Part shown: positions 12,916-12,957 of the stretch, one piece after another
Numbering within the stretch: position 1 is the stretch's first letter
How the letters are laid out: each line of letters starts with the position of its first letter
Assembly (NCBI GenBank): GCA_905201895.1
Contig: CAJKPX010000064.1
Coordinates: 1 to 12,957, forward strand
Source of the DNA: an uncultured Eubacteriales bacterium
GTDB taxonomy: Bacteria > Bacillota > Clostridia > Oscillospirales > CAG-272
Direction of reading: 5' to 3'
Length of the DNA: 12,957 bases
Made by a program: the position numbers and the translations under genes
The notes under the pieces: model-generated
Databases searched by the model: none
What the model saw: the letters and a program-made list of their open reading frames with translations, nothing else
What the model was told of the DNA's origin: nothing

Positions 12916-12957
12916 AACCACCAGCAGTGCTGGTGGTTCCAAAAAGCTTTAGCTTTG
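12916..12957. repeat. Perfect 23-bp hairpin at window edge, possible dispersed or IS200/IS605-type end
   Basis: AACCACCAGCA (12916-12926) and TGCTGGTGGTT (12928-12938) are perfect complements around one G. A small hairpin AAAGC-TTTA-GCTTT (12943-12956) and a tandem AGCTTT follow up to the edge. No T-tract follows the first stem, and a full terminator has already ended the operon 11 bp earlier, so it is not needed as a terminator. Paired hairpins like this occur in dispersed palindromic elements and at IS200/IS605 ends, but no transposase is in the window and the element may continue outside. Confidence 0.5.

Noticed and set aside
1..12957. CRISPR array, phage genes, toxin-antitoxin pair or defence island
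   Set aside because: No regularly spaced direct repeats, integrase, nuclease, methylase or small toxin-like gene pair was seen. All sizeable genes are metabolic, envelope or regulatory.

Overview
The window looks like chromosomal DNA from a low-to-mid GC Gram-positive bacterium of the Clostridia (Bacillota). The evidence is AGGAGG-type ribosome binding sites ahead of most genes, sigma-A-type promoters with 17-bp spacers, a YtvI-type sporulation membrane protein, M29 and M20B cytosolic peptidases and a CrtO-family membrane protein. A gut-type Oscillospirales or related lineage is my guess only. The sequence cannot fix the genus. It holds 12 protein genes and one tRNA, nearly all intact. There are no CRISPR arrays, rRNA genes, transposases or phage genes.

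Layout. At the left edge a tRNA-Gln(UUG) runs off the window on the minus strand, with its own consensus promoter. Divergent from it is an M29 aminopeptidase (281-1507). A 270-bp repeat-rich gap follows, then peptidase T, pepT (1781-2992), so two peptide-degrading enzymes sit side by side. A membrane-bound family 2 glycosyltransferase (3097-4455) has its own promoter. It converges on a minus-strand pair: a membrane-anchored cyclophilin (5166-5957) followed 2 bp later by an atypical OmpR/PhoB-type regulator (4513-5163). A terminator that works in both directions lies between the converging units. YtvI (6097-7185) diverges from the cyclophilin.

From a promoter at 7292-7320 runs a three-gene unit: a PAP2-type membrane phosphatase, a CrtO-like membrane acyltransferase relative, and a lipoprotein with a bacterial Ig-like domain plus a transglutaminase-like domain. 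The last two overlap by ATGA. This is the most interesting cluster here and may act on cell-envelope lipids or surface proteins, but that is inference. It converges on a minus-strand two-helix membrane protein with a C-terminal zinc ribbon (9635-10240), again across a shared terminator. A small ferritin-like protein follows (10379-10879). The last unit is an RpiR-family regulator with a SIS domain and an AEC-family transporter (11039-12841), under a strong promoter followed by a perfect palindrome that is a good operator candidate. The right edge ends in a separate 23-bp hairpin that looks like a dispersed intergenic element.

No clearly new defence, mobile or biosynthetic system is visible. 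The better leads are the PAP2/CrtO/transglutaminase operon, the cyclophilin plus pseudo-receiver pair, the RpiR operator, and the repeats at 1520-1735 and 12916-12957.
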